From: UBA1259 sp045654165
GTDB lineage: Bacteria; Bacillota; Clostridia; Christensenellales; Borkfalkiaceae
DNA: 64,000 bases
Direction: 5' to 3'
Assembly (NCBI GenBank): GCA_045654165.1
Contig: JAZOMV010000037.1
Span: forward strand, 4,338 to 68,337
Shown here in pieces: positions 16,647-26,078 of the stretch (positions are counted from its first letter, which is position 1; each line of letters starts with the position of its first letter). The position numbers and the translations under genes are program-made. The notes beneath the pieces were generated by a model. It had not been told where the DNA came from. It did no database searches and saw nothing but the letters and a program-made list of their open reading frames with translations.

Positions 16647-18929
16647 CTATCTGCCGAATTTTTTATACAACATTTCTAGCATTTCTTCTTTGGTTTGCGA
16701 CTTTTTCTCACGGTTTTTCTCGGCATCTCGTCTGCCTTGTTTTCTTTCTCTATCGGTTTTTTGATTCCCAACGGCTATTCCGTGGGGTAGATCGGTCGTT
16801 TTCATTGTTAAAGAAATCTTTTTCTTAACGGTATCAACCCCTAAAACCTTAACTTTAACCAAGTCGCCAACCTTAAGCACGTCCGACGGGTGCTTGATAT
16901 AGTTATCCGAAATTTGAGAAATATGCACCAACCCGTCTTGATGCACGCCGATATCCACGAACACGCCGAAGTCAATAACGTTTCTTACCGTGCCGTTGAT
17001 TTCCATACCTTCTTTAAGGTCGGATAAATCCATCAAATCGCTACGAAGAATAGGCTTTGGCAAACTGTCACGAATATCTCTACCTGGTTTTAACAATTCG
17101 GTAATGATATCTTGAATAGTGGGCACGCCTACCCCACATTGATTTGCAACGACGTCTATCCCCTTTGCATCTACCCTTGCTTTAATATCGCCGATTTTAC
17201 CTGTAGATACATCTTCAAGTGTGTAGCCCGTAACTTCAAGCAATTTTTCTACTGCAGGATAAGATTCTGGGTGAACTGCCGTGTTATCTAAAACGTTTCC
17301 ACCCGTAATACGCAAGAACCCTGCGCATTGTTCGTAAGCCTTTTCGCCAAGTTTTTTAACACCCAAAAGTTCTTCACGCTTGGTAAAGCGTTTCTTTTCT
17401 CTATATTCAATAATATTTTTAACGATACCACTATTAAGCCCTGCAACGTAAGACAACAAACTTGCAGACGCCGTGTTGAGATCTACGCCTACGCTGTTAA
17501 CGCAATCTTCTACTACGCCACCTAAAACTTCTTCAAGTCTATTTTCAGGCATATCGTGTTGATATTGACCTACGCCGATAGACTTAACGTCTATCTTGAT
17601 AAGTTCGGCAAGTGGGTCTTGTAATCTTCTTGCAATAGAAACTGCACTTCTTTGCGCAGGCTCGAAATCTGGGAATTCGCTTGCCCCTAATTTGCTTGCG
17701 CTATAAACTGATGCACCTGCTTCGTTTACTACGGCGTAAGAAAGATCTCTGCCACTTTCTTTAATCATATTCGCAACGAAAATTTCCGATTCTTTACTTG
17801 CCGTGCCGTTCCCGATAGATATAACGTTAACCTTGTGCTTATCGATAAGTTTAAGCAACACGGCTTTTGCTTCGTCTATTCTATTTTGGGGTGGGGTTGG
17901 GAATACTACTGCAGTATCTAAAACGTTGCCTGCGTTATCTATAACGGCAATCTTACAACCCGTTCTATAAGCAGGGTCTAAACCTAAAATGGTCTTGCCT
18001 TTTAGTGGGGGTTGTAAAAGCAACGGTTTAAGGTTAACTTCAAACATTTTAATTGCTTGTTCGCTTGCCTTTTCAAACAAATCCGAACGGATTTCTCTTT
18101 CTACCGACGGGAAAATAAGTCTTTGGTATGCGTCGGCAACGGCGTTTTTAACGATAGCGCCACTTTCGTTATCGGCTTTTACGTAAACCGAACAAATAGC
18201 GTCTATAAACGCTTCGGTGTTAACAACGACAGAAACCTTTAAGCACTCTTCTTTTTCGCCACGATTAATAGCGAGTATTCTATGCGAAGGCATCTTTGCG
18301 ATTTGCTCTGAATAATCTGCGTACATATCGTAAGTCTTTGCATTTTCGCCTTCTAAAAGTTTGCAGAAAATTTCCCCCGTTTCGCCCACTTTCTTGCGTA
18401 GCGTTTTGCGAAGTTCGGCGTCGTCGGAAACACGCTCTGCAATAATGTCTGACGCACCTGCGATTGCTTGGTCAGCCGTTTCCACACCCTTTTCCAAATT
18501 GATAAATTCGCTAGCCTTTGCCTTTACGTCGGCATCAGTTTGTTCCATAATAAAATCGGCAAGTGGGGTAAGCCCTTTTTCAATAGCCACGCTTGCACGG
18601 GTTTTTCTCTTTTGTTTATAAGGTCTATAAATATCTTCTGCTTCGGTCATAGTTTCTGCCTTTTCCAAAGCCAAAGCAATTTCTTCGGTCATCTTGCCTT
18701 GCTCGGTTATGGCGTTTGCTATTTCTTCTTTTCTCTTATCTAGGTTACGAAGATATTTTAATCTATCGTGAAACTCACGAAGAACTTGGTCGTCGCAAGA
18801 ACCCGTCATTTCCTTACGGTATCTAGCAATAAACGGAATAGTGTTCCCTTCGTCTATAAGCGCAATGATGTTAGCAGAGTGGTCTGCCCTAATAGTAAAT
18901 TCTTTTGAAAGTTTTGATGCGTAATCCAT
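16647..18929 (-). CDS. tex: Tex family RNA-binding transcription accessory protein
   Basis: The 760-residue protein has the full Tex layout: an N-terminal helical region with IPFIARYRKEMTG, a YqgF-like RNase H fold near 320-450 (ILGLDPAYRTGCKIAVID), helix-hairpin-helix elements near 490-560 with LNTASASLLSYVAGL, and a C-terminal S1 domain near 640-710 (GTVRNVIDFGVFVDIGVH). Tex binds nucleic acids and influences transcription and RNA turnover. The start lies 10 bases after the stop of rarA, so the two are co-transcribed. The length and domain order are normal. Confidence 0.95.
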   Translation of the reverse strand: MDYASKLSKEFTIRADHSANIIALIDEGNTIPFIARYRKEMTGSCDDQVLREFHDRLKYLRNLDKRKEEIANAITEQGKMTEEIALALEKAETMTEAEDIYRPYKQKRKTRASVAIEKGLTPLADFIMEQTDADVKAKASEFINLEKGVETADQAIAGASDIIAERVSDDAELRKTLRKKVGETGEIFCKLLEGENAKTYDMYADYSEQIAKMPSHRILAINRGEKEECLKVSVVVNTEAFIDAICSVYVKADNESGAIVKNAVADAYQRLIFPSVEREIRSDLFEKASEQAIKMFEVNLKPLLLQPPLKGKTILGLDPAYRTGCKIAVIDNAGNVLDTAVVFPTPPQNRIDEAKAVLLKLIDKHKVNVISIGNGTASKESEIFVANMIKESGRDLSYAVVNEAGASVYSASKLGASEFPDFEPAQRSAVSIARRLQDPLAELIKIDVKSIGVGQYQHDMPENRLEEVLGGVVEDCVNSVGVDLNTASASLLSYVAGLNSGIVKNIIEYREKKRFTKREELLGVKKLGEKAYEQCAGFLRITGGNVLDNTAVHPESYPAVEKLLEVTGYTLEDVSTGKIGDIKARVDAKGIDVVANQCGVGVPTIQDIITELLKPGRDIRDSLPKPILRSDLMDLSDLKEGMEINGTVRNVIDFGVFVDIGVHQDGLVHISQISDNYIKHPSDVLKVGDLVKVKVLGVDTVKKKISLTMKTTDLPHGIAVGNQKTDRERKQGRRDAEKNREKKSQTKEEMLEMLYKKFGR

Positions 18930-18938
18930 ATTTTTAGT

Positions 18939-20252
18939 CTAGTCCTTTTTGCCTTTTCTTTTTCTTATTTCTTTAATGGTTTTTTCGTACCCGTTATCTT
19001 TGGGGCGATAATATCGCTTGTCTTTAAGCGTATCGGGTAAATATTGTTGTTCTACCCACCCACCGTAATCGTGTGGATATTTATAGTTTGCTTTGTTTTG
19101 CTTATCTTCTTTAGATGCAAACTCATAATTCTTTAAGTGCGCAGGCACGACGTCGTCTTTAACGCTTACTGCGTCTTCTTCTGCCGAATACATTGCCTCT
19201 ACTACGGTGTTAGACTTCTCTGTCTCACACACGTAAATTATTGCTTCGGAAAGGGGAATTAAACCTTCGGGCAAACCAAGATTTTGAAAAGCCGTGAGCG
19301 CACTTGTTGCAACCACCAAAGCGTTGGGGTCTGCAAGCCCCACGTCTTCTGCCGAATGCACTACCACACGCCTTGCAATAAGCAACGGATCGCAACCACC
19401 TTTAATTAAGCGTTGCATATAGTAAAGGGCTGCGTTAGCATCGCTACCACGCAAGCTTTTACAAAACGCCGATAGAATATCGTAATACAAATTTTCATCA
19501 TACGACAACGCCTTTTGTTGTATGCTTTCTTCTGCGTCTTTAAGCGTTACGTGTATCTTGCCCGTCTTGTCGTGGTCGGTTGTAAGCACGGCTAGTTCAA
19601 GCGCGTTATACGCCATACGCAAATCGCCTGCCGAAATGGTTGAGATATGATCTAATGCGTTTTCGTCTACTTGCAAGTCGTAGTTACCAAACCCACGCTC
19701 TTTATCCACGATTGCTCGTTCAAGTGCTTTTTTGATATTGCTTTCCGAAAGTTTTTTAAGTTCAAACACCCTACATCTAGAAACTATAGCCGGCGTCATT
19801 GACGCATAGGGGTTTTCGGTAGTAGAGCCGATAAAGATAACGTCGCCTTGCTCAATCGCAGGCAACAAACTATCCGACTGCGTTTTGTTGAAACGGTGGC
19901 ATTCGTCAAGCATAAGATAGGTTTTTTTGCCAAACATCTTTTTATTATACTTGGCGTCTTCAACCACCTTTTTCACGTCTGAAACACCACTATTAACGGC
20001 ATTAAGTTTTACGAAGTTACCATCAGTTCCATTAGCAATGACGTTGGCAAGCGTGGTTTTGCCACACCCAGGTGGCCCCCAAAAAATGCAACTGCCAAGC
20101 CTATCTAATTTTATTGCACGGCGTAAAAGCCCCGTTTCCGAAACTATATGGTCTTGCCCTAAAAATTCCGAAAGGGTGCGTGCTCTCATTCTCTCTGCAA
20201 GTGGAATATTCTCTTCCGACTTGTTTTTGTTTGCTAAATCAAATAAATCCAT
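18939..20252 (-). CDS. rarA: Replication-associated recombination ATPase RarA (MgsA)
   Basis: The 437-residue AAA+ ATPase has Walker A GPPGCGKTT at 59-67, Walker B with DECH at 116-119, and the RarA-typical start MDLFD. RarA acts at stalled replication forks together with single-strand-binding protein and RecA. No ribosome site precedes the ATG. Instead a promoter at 20259-20287 places its -10 box only 6 bases before the start codon, so the mRNA is predicted to be leaderless. The conserved N-terminus confirms the start. tex follows 10 bases downstream. Confidence 0.95.
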   Translation of the reverse strand: MDLFDLANKNKSEENIPLAERMRARTLSEFLGQDHIVSETGLLRRAIKLDRLGSCIFWGPPGCGKTTLANVIANGTDGNFVKLNAVNSGVSDVKKVVEDAKYNKKMFGKKTYLMLDECHRFNKTQSDSLLPAIEQGDVIFIGSTTENPYASMTPAIVSRCRVFELKKLSESNIKKALERAIVDKERGFGNYDLQVDENALDHISTISAGDLRMAYNALELAVLTTDHDKTGKIHVTLKDAEESIQQKALSYDENLYYDILSAFCKSLRGSDANAALYYMQRLIKGGCDPLLIARRVVVHSAEDVGLADPNALVVATSALTAFQNLGLPEGLIPLSEAIIYVCETEKSNTVVEAMYSAEEDAVSVKDDVVPAHLKNYEFASKEDKQNKANYKYPHDYGGWVEQQYLPDTLKDKRYYRPKDNGYEKTIKEIRKRKGKKD

Positions 20253-20258
20253 AAAAAT

Positions 20259-20287
20259 ATTTTAACATATCCCATATTTTTTTTCAA
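20259..20287 (-). promoter_or_regulatory. Promoter of rarA with leaderless geometry
   Basis: The minus strand reads TTGAAA, a 17-base spacer, then TAAAAT. Only six bases separate the -10 box from the ATG, so transcription would begin at or next to the start codon. Confidence 0.6.
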
Positions 20288-20306
20288 GTCTTCATACACT
20301 TTTAAA

Positions 20307-21284
20307 GTGAGAAAAACTATAAAGAATATTTTAGAAACGACAATTTTTTTAATTCTTATTTGCCTTGCCTGTCTTTTGACGGTAAAAAGCGAATTTTCAA
20401 GCGCCGTAACCGACGGAATTTCCCTTTGGTTTGCCTGCGTTTTGCCATCACTTTTCCCGTATATGATAATAACGGCGTTATTGTCTTCTTTAAAAGTAAC
20501 GGGCAAAATCTTCGGCTTGTTTTCACCTATAACCACCCGTTTGTTTAGGGTAAACGGCTCTGTGGCTTACGCATTTTTTACGGGGATTATTTCCGGTTAT
20601 CCCGTAGGTTCAAGCACGGTTGCAGACCTTAAAGAAAAGGGGCTTTTATCGGACGCAGAAGCCGTGCGTGCCGTTGCGCTTTGTTCTACTTCTTCCCCCG
20701 TGTTTACGATAACAAGCGTGGGGGCAATAACTTTTAAGAGCGTTAAGTTCGGCGTGTGTTTATTCGCTTGCCACTTAATCGCCGTCCTTTTGACGGGGTT
20801 TATATTTTCGTTTTATAAAAGAAAAGAGCCACCCACTTCAACAAAGTTTATGCCCACGCCCGAAAAGGTGGATAATCTGCTTTACGAAAGCGTGTTTTCA
20901 GCCGTGCTTTCCCTGCTTGCCGTAGGTGGCCTTATTACGGTGTTCTATCTTTTGACCGAAATACTTTTATCTACGGGTATTCTAACCCCCGTTATAGCCC
21001 TGCTAGAAAAGGTTTTCGGGGACGGGGTGATTGCAAACGCACTTACCCTAGGGCTTTTTGAGTGCACCAAAGGACTTAAAGCGCTATCGGGAAACGGAAT
21101 AACTTTTTTCAGTTTGCCTATTGCGACGGCGATTTGTTCGTTCGGTGGGCTGTCTGTAATAATGCAATCGCTATCTTTTATCAAGCGTGCAAAAATAAAA
21201 ACTGCGCCGTTTATCTTGTCTAAGATAATCAGCGCAAGTTTGGGGTTTGGTTTGGGGTGTTTGGTTACCTTTTTTATTTGGTAA
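20307..21284 (+). CDS. ylbJ: Sporulation integral membrane protein YlbJ
   Basis: The 325-residue protein has about eight membrane helices. It carries nucleoside-recognition-like sequences typical of YlbJ: VLPSLFPYMIITALL, FFTGIISGYPVGSSTVADL and ATAICSFGGLSVIMQ. YlbJ is needed for spore formation in B. subtilis. The order ylbJ next to coaD and rsmD is the same as in B. subtilis (ylbJ, ylbI, ylbH), which supports the name. The start is GTG with a weak ribosome site, and an upstream alternative is not available. The protein is somewhat shorter than the B. subtilis one. Its 3' end overlaps coaD by 11 bases in convergent orientation. Confidence 0.85.
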   Translation: MRKTIKNILETTIFLILICLACLLTVKSEFSSAVTDGISLWFACVLPSLFPYMIITALLSSLKVTGKIFGLFSPITTRLFRVNGSVAYAFFTGIISGYPVGSSTVADLKEKGLLSDAEAVRAVALCSTSSPVFTITSVGAITFKSVKFGVCLFACHLIAVLLTGFIFSFYKRKEPPTSTKFMPTPEKVDNLLYESVFSAVLSLLAVGGLITVFYLLTEILLSTGILTPVIALLEKVFGDGVIANALTLGLFECTKGLKALSGNGITFFSLPIATAICSFGGLSVIMQSLSFIKRAKIKTAPFILSKIISASLGFGLGCLVTFFIW

Positions 21285-21753
21285 ACTTTTTAGCAACCGT
21301 TTCTATAATCGGCTTGGGCAAATATTTAGAACAATCGCCTTTGAGCGCAATTATGTTTCTTACTGCAGAAGAAGAAATATACTCTAACTCAACGGGCGTT
21401 GGGATATACACGGTTAAAAGTTCTGGGTACATATCAAGATTATATCTAGACATTGTGGTTTCGTATTTATAATCGTCTTGATTTCTTATCCCACGAACGT
21501 TAACGGTTATTCCGTTCTCTTTCATAAAGTCAACAAGCATACCGTCAAACCTTTTAACTTCTACACGGGGCTCGTTCTCAAAGGTTTTTTCTATAAGGCT
21601 TATCCTTTCCGACTCGGAAAAAAGTGGCGACTTCGCCTTGTTGTCGCCAACAGCGACAACCACCTTATCAAATACGGTAAGGCATTTTTTTATTACGAAT
21701 TCGTGCCCCGTAGTAATCGGGTCGAACGTGCCTGCAAACACACAGGTTTTCAT
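21274..21753 (-). CDS. coaD: Phosphopantetheine adenylyltransferase
   Basis: The 159-residue enzyme transfers AMP from ATP to 4'-phosphopantetheine, the next to last step of coenzyme A synthesis. The nucleotidyltransferase motif GTFDPITTGH is at 8-17, RGIR at 87-90 and ISSSAVR at 126-132, and the length is normal. A GGGGGAA-type ribosome site precedes the start, and the gene follows rsmD by 4 bases. The final enzyme of the pathway, coaE, is also in this window at 33937. Confidence 0.97.
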   Translation of the reverse strand: MKTCVFAGTFDPITTGHEFVIKKCLTVFDKVVVAVGDNKAKSPLFSESERISLIEKTFENEPRVEVKRFDGMLVDFMKENGITVNVRGIRNQDDYKYETTMSRYNLDMYPELLTVYIPTPVELEYISSSAVRNIIALKGDCSKYLPKPIIETVAKKFTK

Positions 21754-21757
21754 TTTC

Positions 21758-22291
21758 CTATTCCCCCTTTTTGAAAAAAGTAAGGTGTACTCTACCGTAT
21801 TTTCTACGGTCGTAAACGACTAGCCCTTGGGCTTGTCCTTCAAAAACTTTCTCATCTTCAAACACGACCACGCCGTTTTCAGCAAGTCGTGCGCAAACCA
21901 AATTAAGCGCATCTACACCAAGCGTGCTTTTGTACGGTGGATCGATATAAATTATATCGAACTGTTCGGCGTTGGTTTTTAGAAAGGTCAAAGCGTCAAT
22001 ATTAGTAACTTCCACCCCGTTATCTATCTTCAAACGCTTTAAATTCTCTTTGGTAAGCCTAACGCTATCACGGGATTTATCGTTAAAACTAACAAACTTT
22101 GCCCCACGAGAAAGGGCTTCTATACCCATTGCGCCCGTGCCACAAAACAAATCCAAAAACTTGCAACCGTAAATACGGTTTTGCAAGATATTAAAAAGGC
22201 TTTCTCTAACCTTGTCAGAAGTTGGACGAACATCTTGCCCGTCAAAAGACAAAAGCGTTCTACTTCTATAAATACCACCGACTATTCGCAA
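21758..22291 (-). CDS. rsmD: 16S rRNA (guanine-966-N2)-methyltransferase RsmD
   Basis: The 177-residue protein has MRIVGGIYRSR at the start, the SAM-binding DLFCGTGAMGIEA near 47-59 and the N6/N2-methyltransferase motif DPPY at 117-120, all typical of RsmD. It methylates G966 of 16S rRNA. The start is TTG, placed by GGAGACG 5 bases before it. It overlaps the 3' end of the preceding membrane-protein gene by 10 bases, implying coupling. It is followed by coaD, as in B. subtilis. Confidence 0.93.
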   Translation of the reverse strand: MRIVGGIYRSRTLLSFDGQDVRPTSDKVRESLFNILQNRIYGCKFLDLFCGTGAMGIEALSRGAKFVSFNDKSRDSVRLTKENLKRLKIDNGVEVTNIDALTFLKTNAEQFDIIYIDPPYKSTLGVDALNLVCARLAENGVVVFEDEKVFEGQAQGLVVYDRRKYGRVHLTFFKKGE

Positions 22292-22899
22292 TATTCGTCT
22301 CCGTAAATTTGGCGTTGTTTTTCTAAAATTCTTTCTTGTTGTATTTCTATCTTTCTACCACCCACGTAATAAGGAATACCCGTAACGCAAGCAAAAGCAG
22401 GGATAGCAGTTAAAACTAAATAATAAGTTCCGGCAGTTACTGCAACCGAAAGATCGCATCTGAAAATCATAAACCATACCATATAAACGTAGCCTGAAAG
22501 CACGCCTGCCCCAACGTTTACGGGGTTGATGAGTATAAGGATAGTATGGATAATTAGCATTATAACCAACGGAATACAAACTACCAAACCAACGGTGAAC
22601 CCTTTCCAAGTTTTAAATTCTTTAATTCTTTCTAAAGGTCTATTTTCACCCGTTCTTATGATAACCCTACGCTCTATATCGTTAGCGTAGCGAATTTTCA
22701 TTGCTTCTTGCCCTTCTTTATAAGAGATCGCACCTACTACGAGAGCGTAAAGCCCGAACGCTAGCACGGATAAAAGAAGTCTTAACCATACCAAGTGTTG
22801 ACCTTGTATTGCGCCGATTGACAAAGAAGTCAACGCCATAAGCAAAAGATAGATAAATGGTATTACCGATTGTTTCAAAAAGTGTTTTACGTATTTCAT
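22282..22899 (-). CDS. Multi-pass membrane protein of unknown function
   Basis: I do not recognise a family for this 205-residue protein. It has about five hydrophobic helices, at roughly 10-32, 37-60, 98-125, 133-150 and 154-175. A basic loop (about 66-95, with RRVIIRTGENRPLERIKEF) and a charged C-terminal tail (KIEIQQERILEKQRQIYGDEY) are probably cytoplasmic. It lies between alr and rsmD with short spacings and overlaps rsmD by 10 bases, so it belongs to that operon. This position, rather than any motif, suggests a housekeeping role. Confidence 0.75.
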   Translation of the reverse strand: MKYVKHFLKQSVIPFIYLLLMALTSLSIGAIQGQHLVWLRLLLSVLAFGLYALVVGAISYKEGQEAMKIRYANDIERRVIIRTGENRPLERIKEFKTWKGFTVGLVVCIPLVIMLIIHTILILINPVNVGAGVLSGYVYMVWFMIFRCDLSVAVTAGTYYLVLTAIPAFACVTGIPYYVGGRKIEIQQERILEKQRQIYGDEYCE

Positions 22900-22908
22900 T
22901 TCTACACC

Positions 22909-23922
22909 CTAAGTGATATAAATTCTCTCTGCACGGAGAGTTGCTTTCGTTAAAATTTCGTACGGAATAGTGTGGTTTTCTTTGGCAAGCCGTAAAGCGT
23001 CGTCCATAACGCAATACCGGTCGCCGTCTTTTAAGGGATATGCCGATAGATCCATACACCTATTCGCCAAGAGTTCACCCGTTTTTTCTCTACTTAACCC
23101 GTCGGCATAACCGTAGCGAACTATCGCCACTTCCGTATCCTTGGCTAGCCGTTGCCCACCGTATAAAAGATGTTCGCCCTTTTTCATTTCTCTACGGGTT
23201 ACGACGGGCGAATAAACTTTCATAATCGGTTGCACGGGAATAGCGTCTTTGAAAGGTTTGTAACCGTAAAGCAAAACGCCCACCCTGACCATATCGAAAA
23301 AAACGCCTTTAATAAACCCACCACTTGCCGATAAGTGACAAGTAGCATTATTATTATAACCCTTAACGAGATTATTTGCAAGCAAAAACTTATTTACTGC
23401 ATATTTTAACCGTTTTTTATTTTCCGGTTCTGGTAAATGTGAATACGCCCCGTCTAAAATAAGCCGTTTGCTTTTAGAAATTCTTTTAGCAAGCATGTCA
23501 AGTTGGGTAAGATCGTCAACCCCAAGCCTATTCATACCCGTATTGAATTTTATATGCAGTTTAGCCTTTCGGCATTGTCTTTCGCACTCTCGCTCTATTT
23601 TATCTATCGTGTCTAGCGACTGCACGGTAAAGGTAAGCCCTTGCCTTACCCCGTCCGATATATCTTGAGCGTTTAGTGGTGGGTTAAGGACTAATATATC
23701 TTTTCCCACCCCACCTAAACGCAAACTAAGCCCTTCTTCTACTATCGCCACGGCAAAGCAGTCTACAATATTATAAACGGCGTTAGCGACGGGAATTGCT
23801 CCGTGCCCGTAAGCGTCGGCTTTGACTACGGCGCAAAATTTAACTTTATTAGGCAAACGGGTTTTGATTAAAAGAGCGTTGGTTGTTAAAGCGTTTAAAT
23901 CTATCTTTGCAAGGTTAAGCAT
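22909..23922 (-). CDS. alr: Alanine racemase
   Basis: The 337-residue PLP enzyme interconverts L- and D-alanine for peptidoglycan; in spore formers a second copy also acts in germination control. The PLP lysine is Lys34 in VVKADAYGHG. KFNTGMNRLG lies at 125-134 and the second catalytic residue is Tyr272 in RYGYADG. It is slightly shorter than usual. There is no clear ribosome site. A TATAAT box at 23929-23934 ends 6 bases before the ATG, so translation may be leaderless, although the matching -35 element is weak. The following genes are a membrane protein, rsmD and coaD. Confidence 0.93.
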   Translation of the reverse strand: MLNLAKIDLNALTTNALLIKTRLPNKVKFCAVVKADAYGHGAIPVANAVYNIVDCFAVAIVEEGLSLRLGGVGKDILVLNPPLNAQDISDGVRQGLTFTVQSLDTIDKIERECERQCRKAKLHIKFNTGMNRLGVDDLTQLDMLAKRISKSKRLILDGAYSHLPEPENKKRLKYAVNKFLLANNLVKGYNNNATCHLSASGGFIKGVFFDMVRVGVLLYGYKPFKDAIPVQPIMKVYSPVVTRREMKKGEHLLYGGQRLAKDTEVAIVRYGYADGLSREKTGELLANRCMDLSAYPLKDGDRYCVMDDALRLAKENHTIPYEILTKATLRAERIYIT

Positions 23923-24008
23923 ACTGTTATTATATGAAAATTAACCAAATAATTTGCTTTCCCTTAATTTTTATGTTAAAATATATCAAAATGTTTTTGA
24001 GGGATACT

Positions 24009-24833
24009 ATGAAAGACTTTTTTGGCAAAGATACTGCTTGTTTAAAAAACAAAAAACTCTTCCTTTTCGATATGGACGGAACTATTTACCGTGAAAACGA
24101 TCTTTTTGACGGTGCGCTTGAACTTTTTGATAAAATTAAGGCTATCGGGGGCAAGTTTGCCTTTATCACCAACAACCCCACCCGTTCGGTTAAAGACTAT
24201 ATCTTAAAACTTAACCGTTTAGGCGTTTACGGAATTGATAAAGATAACTTCTTTACTTCTGCCCAAGCAAGCCTTATGATATTTAAAGAAAAATTCGGTG
24301 ACAAACTCGTTTATGCACAAGGCACTCGCTCGTTTATTACCGAACTTAAAGAGGGGGGGCTTAACCTTACCGAAGAATACACCGACAAGGCGCACGCCGT
24401 TTTAGTTTCTTTTGATACTGAATTGACGGCAGATAAACTTCGTAACACCTGCAAGATTTTAACCTTACACGATTTGCCCTATTACGCAACTAATCCAGAC
24501 TGGGTTTGCCCCGTTGATTTCGGTGCTATTCCCGACTGTGGGTCTATGTGCGTAGGCATAGAATACGCTACGGGCAAAAAGCCTTTCTTTATCGGCAAGC
24601 CCGAACCGACTATGATTTTTGAACTTATGAAAAAGTTTAACTGCCCCAAAGAACAAACGCTTGTTATCGGCGATAGACTTTACACCGACGTTGCTTCTGG
24701 CGTAAACGCCGGCGTTGATACCGTTTGCGTGCTTTCCGGAGAAGCGACGGCTAACGAGATAGAAAATTCTACCGTTAAACCAACCTTTACTTTAAATAGT
24801 ATTAAAGATATTCTCGCTCAACTTTGCGAATAG
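24009..24833 (+). CDS. HAD-IIA family sugar-phosphate phosphatase
   Basis: The 274-residue protein has HAD motifs: DMDGTIY at 21-27 (nucleophile Asp21, Asp23), the Thr of TNN at 54-56, the lysine in FIGKPEPT and the acidic IGDRLYTD. The large cap between motifs II and III is of the IIA type, like NagD and p-nitrophenylphosphatases. Such enzymes dephosphorylate nucleotides or sugar phosphates; the substrate is not predictable here. ATG at 24009 follows GAGGGA; an earlier ATG would add a hydrophobic tail without a ribosome site. It ends in a strong terminator. Confidence 0.85.
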   Translation: MKDFFGKDTACLKNKKLFLFDMDGTIYRENDLFDGALELFDKIKAIGGKFAFITNNPTRSVKDYILKLNRLGVYGIDKDNFFTSAQASLMIFKEKFGDKLVYAQGTRSFITELKEGGLNLTEEYTDKAHAVLVSFDTELTADKLRNTCKILTLHDLPYYATNPDWVCPVDFGAIPDCGSMCVGIEYATGKKPFFIGKPEPTMIFELMKKFNCPKEQTLVIGDRLYTDVASGVNAGVDTVCVLSGEATANEIENSTVKPTFTLNSIKDILAQLCE

Positions 24834-24835
24834 AA

Positions 24836-24862
24836 AAAAGCCCACAAGCGTGGGCTTTTTTT
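24836..24862. terminator. Bidirectional terminator
   Basis: AAAAAAGCCCAC and GTGGGCTTTTTT form a strong stem between the HAD gene and the aroA-like gene, which converge here. Confidence 0.88.
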
Positions 24863-26078
24863 ATACCGTTTGCATGTTTCCACCAAGCCGACGGAATTCG
24901 TTTAAGAAAGTGTTTTGATCTACCATACTCGCTTCTGCCGAAAGGATAGTAACGGGGTTTTCAAAAACCGTAGAAAGAATTATAAAGGTTTTTGCAACAC
25001 GACTGTCGCCAAGCGTGTCTATCATAATTCCACCCGAAAGTTTTTCTACGCCCACGACCGTTAATTTGTCTTCTTTTAACGATATGGTTGCACCCATTCT
25101 TGTAAGCATATTTGAAAAAAGATTAAAGGTTTCTTGGTCTTTTTCTTTTAGTTTCACGCCCGTAAACACGGTGGTTTTAGGCATAGCCGACGCTATCGCC
25201 GTAACCAAGAAAACAAAACCCGTTTTGGGTTTTAACTGTATTTCAGACTTCCCGTCTTTTAAGTCTTTAAGATAGGAAATAATAATTTTATCCGACTGCA
25301 TAGAGTTTAGGTCTAAATTTTTAACCTTGACTTCAGAGCCGAGATTGTCAAGAGCAAGAAAATACCCTGCCGTAGAAAAATCCCCTTCTATCACTATTTC
25401 CTTTTCGGGGGCAATATATTTTTGACCACCTTTAATTCTAATAAAATCCCCGTCTGTTTGAACTATAACGCCAAACTCTTTCATTGCAAGCATAGTCAAC
25501 TGCAAAAGTTGAACTAGTTTTTTCTTGGGTTTTTCGGAAAAAGATATAGTGCTATCCCCGTCAAGCAAAGGCAAAGCCATAAGCAAACTGCTTGCTATTT
25601 GAGAACTTGCGTCCCCTTCTAAAACGTAATCGCCACAGCGAAGTCTACCTTCGGCAAGCACGGGCAAGGTTTTAGAATCAAACTTAACGCCTTTTAAGAT
25701 CTCAAGACCTTTAACTACATCTTTTTGAGTAAGCCTACCTACACCCTTTATTTCGCAACGATCAGTTTTGGCAAGTAATACGGGCAAAATAAAACGGAAA
25801 GCCGTTAAACTAGATTTAACGTCCGTACGCACGTAGTCTTGATAAGCAACTTCCGATGCAGGATCTACGGTATAAACGCTTCTGTCCCTATAAAAGCCCA
25901 CGCCTAAATCCCCAAAGGCATCTTTTAAGGTGTAAACGTCTTCGGTTTCGTTCTTTAAGTATATTTTAGTTCTGCCTTCAGCAACCGCCGCCAAAGTAAA
26001 ATAGCGCAACGCCGTTTCCGTATAGGACGACGCTTCGGTTGTACCGATTAGTTTTACAGGAAAGAATCTTGCGTTCAC
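24861..26078 (-). CDS. AroA-like (EPSP synthase fold) protein, active site degenerate
   Basis: The 405-residue protein aligns along its length to 5-enolpyruvylshikimate-3-phosphate synthase, including SSQ at 158-160, the strand-helix repeats and the KEKD segment. Many substrate-binding residues are changed. The N-terminal Lys-Ser of the PGSKS motif is Thr20-Glu21, the GNxGT loop is KSSLT, Asp-His-Arg reads Asp-Ser-Arg, and the last catalytic lysine is Asn. It is therefore unlikely to be a normal EPSP synthase. It starts with GTG inside the stop of the aroB-like gene (TAGTG) with AAAGGAG upstream, so both are translated together. A divergent or repurposed function is more likely than simple decay because the frame is intact. 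Confidence 0.8.
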   Translation of the reverse strand: MNARFFPVKLIGTTEASSYTETALRYFTLAAVAEGRTKIYLKNETEDVYTLKDAFGDLGVGFYRDRSVYTVDPASEVAYQDYVRTDVKSSLTAFRFILPVLLAKTDRCEIKGVGRLTQKDVVKGLEILKGVKFDSKTLPVLAEGRLRCGDYVLEGDASSQIASSLLMALPLLDGDSTISFSEKPKKKLVQLLQLTMLAMKEFGVIVQTDGDFIRIKGGQKYIAPEKEIVIEGDFSTAGYFLALDNLGSEVKVKNLDLNSMQSDKIIISYLKDLKDGKSEIQLKPKTGFVFLVTAIASAMPKTTVFTGVKLKEKDQETFNLFSNMLTRMGATISLKEDKLTVVGVEKLSGGIMIDTLGDSRVAKTFIILSTVFENPVTILSAEASMVDQNTFLNEFRRLGGNMQTV

